NCBI GenBank assembly: GCA_900768735.1
Contig: CAAGDZ010000250.1
Span: 1-7,871 of the forward strand
From: Oscillospiraceae bacterium
GTDB taxonomy: Bacteria > Bacillota > Clostridia > Oscillospirales > Ruminococcaceae
Length of the DNA: 7,871 nt
Direction: 5' to 3'
This document shows positions 5,376 to 7,871 of this stretch, piece by piece; position 1 is the stretch's first letter; every line of letters begins with the position of its first letter. Position numbers and translations under genes: made by a program. Under the pieces are notes generated by a model. That model worked only from the letters and a program-made list of their open reading frames with translations. It made no database searches and was not told the DNA's origin.

Positions 5376-5670
5376 CCAGGCTGATTGTCCTTTTCTTTGG
5401 ATTTTTGTTCTGTCTGTACAGCACAATCTTTGTACCGATTACCTGCACTACCATACTGTCTGTTTTCTCCGCTATCTCATGCGACAGCTCCTGTGCGCTG
5501 AAATCGCAGTTTTCGAGTACGCGGATTTTTATTAGCTCGCGCGCCTCGAGCGCATCGGAAAGCTGCTTTATAAGCTCGTCGCTTATACCGTTCTTTCCTA
5601 TCTGAAAAATGGTGTCAAAGCCGCTTGCAATGCTTTTTAGCCTTGCACGCTGTTTGCTTGTAATTGTCAT
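5368..5670 (-). CDS. yhbY: YhbY/YqeI family CRM-domain RNA-binding protein (ribosome assembly)
   Basis: This 100-residue protein consists of one CRM domain, a fold that binds RNA and in bacteria associates with precursors of the 50S subunit. It begins MTITSKQRARLKSIA and contains the conserved QIGKNGIS with the GxxG RNA-binding loop (25-28), then ALEARELIKIRVL (40-52) and the closing strand VVQVIGTKIVLYRQN (74-88). The short C-terminal tail is basic, then acidic (PKKRTISLDD). The frame is open far upstream to 5871, but the ATG at 5670 fits the family and has AAAGGA seven bases before it. The extra upstream codons would overlap the DUF1294 gene. The stop overlaps the nadD start by eight bases, and the two genes are neighbours in many Firmicutes. 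Confidence 0.95.
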   Translation of the reverse strand: MTITSKQRARLKSIASGFDTIFQIGKNGISDELIKQLSDALEARELIKIRVLENCDFSAQELSHEIAEKTDSMVVQVIGTKIVLYRQNKNPKKRTISLDD

Positions 5671-5687
5671 AAAAAATTCCTTTCGAT

Positions 5688-5975
5688 TTATCTGAAGAAA
5701 AAGTACCATACCGCAGCTATCAGCGCCGCCTGTAAAACTATTATAACCGGTATTCCTATCATAAAGCGCTTGTGCTTGGTCTTGTGGTGAAAAAGGCGCA
5801 TTGATATGTACATCGCTACCGAGCCGCCGATTATTGATACCAAAAACAGCGTGCTCTCCCTTATCCTCCATCTGTCTTTCTTTGCTCTGCGTTTGTCAAC
5901 GGCGGGGAGTATAAATCCGACAACGTTTACCGCGCCGAGATAAACAAACAGCAGGTATGTCAGAATGTCCTTCAT
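5688..5975 (-). CDS. DUF1294 family small membrane protein
   Basis: This 95-residue protein is of unknown function. It has three likely membrane segments, at about 4-24, 41-58 and 71-93, linked by basic loops. The family pattern of DUF1294 is evident: VDKRRAKKDRWRIRES (26-41), then IIGGSVAMY (48-56), and the histidine- and lysine-rich HHKTKHKRF (63-71) leading into GIPVII. The start codon at 5975 follows the rdgB stop with no spacing; the AAAGGGA that serves as its ribosome binding site is part of the last rdgB codons, so the two are translated together. A stretch of 17 bases separates it from yhbY. The conserved basic and histidine residues suggest a cytoplasmic or interfacial binding site, but no activity can be stated. 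Confidence 0.88.
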   Translation of the reverse strand: MKDILTYLLFVYLGAVNVVGFILPAVDKRRAKKDRWRIRESTLFLVSIIGGSVAMYISMRLFHHKTKHKRFMIGIPVIIVLQAALIAAVWYFFFR

Positions 5976-6560
5976 TTATCCCTTTGCCAGTTCCTTTACC
6001 AGATTTCTGAGTGCTCTGCCGCGGTGACTGATTTCGTTTTTCTCATCATCACTCAGCATAGCCATGCTGGTATCATCGTCCAGCATGAATATCGGGTCGT
6101 AGCCAAAGCCGTTTTCCCCTATGGGCTTCTCTCCGATAAAGCCCTCGCACTCGCCCGTGACGCAGATTTCATAATCATCATCACGGATAAAGTACAGCGC
6201 ACAGACAAACTTTGCGCCTCTCAGCGGCTTATCCACGCCGCACAGCTCGTCAAGTACCTTGTTTATCCTGTCCGCGTCGGTTGCATTTTCTCCCGCGTAC
6301 CTTGCAGAATAGACACCCGGCGCACCGTTTAAAAACTCGATAGACAGTCCGCTGTCATCAGCAAGCACGGGAGTTTTTGCTATATCATAAATAGCCTTTG
6401 CCTTGATGTGAGCGTTTTCACTAAAGGTCTCGCCGTCCTCGATAATGTCGATGTCGATACCCGCCTCGCTCATAGATACCGGCTCGTATCCAAGCGGCGC
6501 GAGCATTTCTTTAAATTCCTTTATCTTACCCTTGTTGTTTGATGCGATAATAACCTTCAT
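5976..6560 (-). CDS. rdgB: XTP/dITP pyrophosphatase (non-canonical purine NTP hydrolase, RdgB/HAM1 family)
   Basis: This cytoplasmic enzyme hydrolyses dITP, ITP and XTP to the monophosphates, keeping deaminated purines out of DNA and RNA. With the start at 6560 it has 194 residues, the normal size, and begins with the family strand MKVIIASNNKGKIKEF, where SNN and Lys12 form the nucleotide site. Also visible are DGETFSENAHIKAKA (42-56), the metal and catalytic block LADDSGLSIEFLNGAPGVYSAR (66-87) with Asp68 and Asp69, the base-recognition loop GENGFGYDPIF (148-158), and ISHRGRAL (177-184). An ATG at 6590 in the same frame would add ten residues but has no ribosome binding site. An AAAGGA lies about 12 bases before 6560, so that start is preferred with moderate certainty. 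The gene follows ftsY by 35 bases; in many Firmicutes ylxM and ffh occupy that place. Confidence 0.95.
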   Translation of the reverse strand: MKVIIASNNKGKIKEFKEMLAPLGYEPVSMSEAGIDIDIIEDGETFSENAHIKAKAIYDIAKTPVLADDSGLSIEFLNGAPGVYSARYAGENATDADRINKVLDELCGVDKPLRGAKFVCALYFIRDDDYEICVTGECEGFIGEKPIGENGFGYDPIFMLDDDTSMAMLSDDEKNEISHRGRALRNLVKELAKG

Positions 6561-6595
6561 AGTTGCGGTTGTTCCTTTCTTTAAAGGCATAATGC

Positions 6596-7504
6596 TTATT
6601 CGTCAAATAACACGTTTACATAGTCCTCGGGGATAAAATCCTGCAAATCGTCGATTTTCTCTCCGACCCCGACCAGCTTTACGGGTATGTTCAGTTCTTC
6701 CTTTATAGGTATTATTATACCACCTTTTGCCGTTCCGTCAAGCTTTGTCAGCACAATTCCGGTAATATCGGCGGTTTCCTTGAACATTCTCGCCTGATTT
6801 ACCGCGTTCTGACCCGTGGTTGCGTCAAGCACAAGCAGAGTTTCTACCGTGCTGTCGGGGAGATTGTTGTTTATGATACGGGCGATTTTTTTCAGCTCGT
6901 CCATAAGATTTTTCTTGTTGTGGAGTCTGCCCGCGGTGTCGCAGATTATTACATCCGCGCCACGCGCTTTTCCTGCCTGCAAGGCGTCATATACAACGGC
7001 GGCGGGGTCTGCGCCCTCTGCGTGCTTTATAATATCCACGCCCGCTCTGTTTGTCCACTCCTCAAGCTGCTCGATAGCCGCCGCGCGGAAGGTATCCGCC
7101 GCCGCAACTATTACCTTTTTGCCGCTTGTTTTGAGATTATTTGCAAGCTTTCCTATCGTTGTGGTTTTACCCGCGCCGTTTACGCCGATTACCAAAATAA
7201 CAGACGGCTTTGTATCAAGCTTTAACGAGTTGTCGCCCGAAAGAATATCGGCGATTATCTTTTTAAGCAGTGATTTTACCTCGGCGGGGTCTGAAGTACC
7301 TGTGCGCTTTACCTCGCGGCGGAGCTCCTCGCAGATATTCGCGCTTGTCACAGCTCCGATGTCGGATAAGATAAGCGTTTCTTCAAGCTCCTCGAAAAAG
7401 TCCTCGTCTATTTTGGTAAACGAATTTATTACGCTCTCTATCTTGCTCGCAAGCGCGTCCTTGGTGTTTTTCAGTCCGTTTTTCAGTTTTTCAAAAAATC
7501 CCAT
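6596..7504 (-). CDS. ftsY: Signal recognition particle receptor FtsY
   Basis: FtsY is the membrane-associated SRP GTPase that receives ribosome-nascent chain complexes and hands them to the Sec translocon. The protein has 302 residues and no long acidic A domain, as is common in Gram-positive bacteria. A short amphipathic N-terminus (MGFFEKLKNGLKNTK) that can touch the membrane is followed by the helical N domain (about 15-95) and the G domain. GTPase motifs are complete: G1 GVNGAGKTTT (107-116), G2 DTFRAAA (137-143), G3 DTAGRLHNK (189-197), G4 TKLDG (253-257) with TAKGG after it, and the closing GVGEKIDDLQDF. The start at 7504 has AAGGAG eight bases upstream. It follows smc by 59 bases, the order seen throughout the Firmicutes. 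Confidence 0.98.
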   Translation of the reverse strand: MGFFEKLKNGLKNTKDALASKIESVINSFTKIDEDFFEELEETLILSDIGAVTSANICEELRREVKRTGTSDPAEVKSLLKKIIADILSGDNSLKLDTKPSVILVIGVNGAGKTTTIGKLANNLKTSGKKVIVAAADTFRAAAIEQLEEWTNRAGVDIIKHAEGADPAAVVYDALQAGKARGADVIICDTAGRLHNKKNLMDELKKIARIINNNLPDSTVETLLVLDATTGQNAVNQARMFKETADITGIVLTKLDGTAKGGIIIPIKEELNIPVKLVGVGEKIDDLQDFIPEDYVNVLFDE

Positions 7505-7563
7505 TAACAGCTCTCCTTATCTGTTGTATTGCCGTTTATTCTCTCTGTATTCCGGCATTTTAA

Positions 7564-7871
7564 TCAGTCAATCTCCATATCGAGGTCATCGACTATCTCC
7601 TGCCTTAGCAGTCCCGATACTCCCTTTTCCTGCATATACACTCCGTACAGCACATCGCAAAGCTCAATTGTGCCGCGTCTGTGGGTAATAACCATCAGCT
7701 GAGTATTATGCGAAAAGCGCTTCAGATATGTAGCGTATTTCTGCACATTTACCTCGTCAAGCGCCGCATCGACCTCGTCCAGCATACAAAACGGCGTCGG
7801 ACGGTGCAGCAGTATTGCAAGATAGATAGTAAGCGCTACCATTGACTTTTCGCCGCCGGAAAGCAATGTCA
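7564..7871 (-). CDS. smc: Chromosome segregation protein SMC (C-terminal ATPase end, truncated by window edge)
   Basis: SMC is the large coiled-coil ATPase that, with ScpA and ScpB, compacts and segregates the chromosome. Only the last 101 complete codons are in the window; the gene continues past the right edge. The visible part is the C-terminal half of the ATPase head: the ABC signature LLSGGEKSMVAL at the very edge, Walker B with catalytic glutamate in FCMLDEVDAALDE, and the ITHRRGTIE switch segment with its His. The final residues (VDDLDMEID) are acidic. An apparent start at TTG (7866) is inside the signature motif and is not real. The stop is at 7564-7566, 59 bases before ftsY, and the pair is probably cotranscribed. 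Confidence 0.96.
   Translation of the reverse strand, partial: TLLSGGEKSMVALTIYLAILLHRPTPFCMLDEVDAALDEVNVQKYATYLKRFSHNTQLMVITHRRGTIELCDVLYGVYMQEKGVSGLLRQEIVDDLDMEID

Noticed and set aside
5671..5871. N-terminal extension of the yhbY frame up to 5871.
   Set aside because: The extra codons lie antiparallel in frame over the DUF1294 coding region, show no family similarity, and the ATG at 5670 has a proper ribosome binding site and the expected CRM N-terminus.
7515..7556. A 13-codon mini-frame between smc and ftsY (ATG CCG GAA ... TAA) whose stop codon touches the ftsY Shine-Dalgarno site.
   Set aside because: No Shine-Dalgarno site precedes it and no peptide family is recognised. A leader peptide is possible but unsupported.
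6816..7688. A 290-codon open frame on the plus strand, antisense to ftsY and the end of smc.
   Set aside because: It is fully antisense to two genes with complete family motifs, its translation is a low-complexity Ser/Ala/Phe-rich string with no recognisable domain, and it lacks a good ribosome binding site.
1..7871. Search by eye for CRISPR arrays, insertion sequences, long inverted or tandem repeats, tRNA genes and riboswitches.
   Set aside because: None was seen. Coding regions fill almost the whole window and the gaps are too short or lack the needed structure.

Overview
The window is a gene-dense stretch of low-to-moderate GC chromosome from a Gram-positive bacterium of the Firmicutes, most likely class Clostridia and perhaps a Ruminococcus-like (Oscillospirales) gut organism. 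The evidence is the gene set (SMC, FtsY, YhbY, NadD, YqeK, RsfS, YqeG, a type II dehydroquinase, a YqhT-type peptidase and bS21), strong GGAGG-type ribosome binding sites and a textbook sigma-A promoter. The order-level placement is inference; nothing here fixes a genus. Every supported gene is on the minus strand, so the biological reading direction runs from the high to the low coordinates. No mobile element, CRISPR array, tRNA or rRNA was seen, and no gap between genes exceeds about 145 bases.

Reading in the direction of transcription, block 1 (7871 to 3817) is a tight series: the 3' end of smc (chromosome condensation), ftsY (signal recognition particle receptor), rdgB (removal of non-canonical purine NTPs), a small DUF1294 membrane protein, yhbY (ribosome assembly CRM protein), nadD (NAD synthesis), yqeK (HD-domain Ap4A hydrolase) and rsfS (ribosome silencing factor). 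The last four genes are chained by three consecutive start/stop overlaps of exactly 8 bases, which points to translational coupling. Block 2 (about 3801 to 3440) is rpsU (bS21), 58 codons, with its own AT-rich upstream element, perfect TTGACA-17-TATAAT promoter, leader hairpin and intrinsic terminator. It is an independent transcription unit set between two operons. Block 3 (3366 to 1) is yqeG (HAD phosphatase), an endonuclease IV-like TIM barrel protein, aroQ (shikimate pathway), a Xaa-Pro peptidase (YqhT type) and the N-terminal 130 codons of a PlsY-family acyltransferase that runs off the left edge.

The common theme is housekeeping: ribosome maturation and silencing (YhbY, RsfS, bS21), nucleotide and cofactor hygiene (RdgB, NadD, YqeK), protein targeting and chromosome maintenance (FtsY, SMC), and small metabolic functions (AroQ, peptidase, PlsY-like). 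I do not see a convincing new biological system. The points most worth a second look are the altered glycerol-3-phosphate loop of the PlsY-like protein, the replaced zinc ligand in the endonuclease IV-like protein, the rpsU leader hairpin that touches its Shine-Dalgarno sequence, a short element repeated at three gene boundaries, and the unclear promoter for yqeG and the genes after it.
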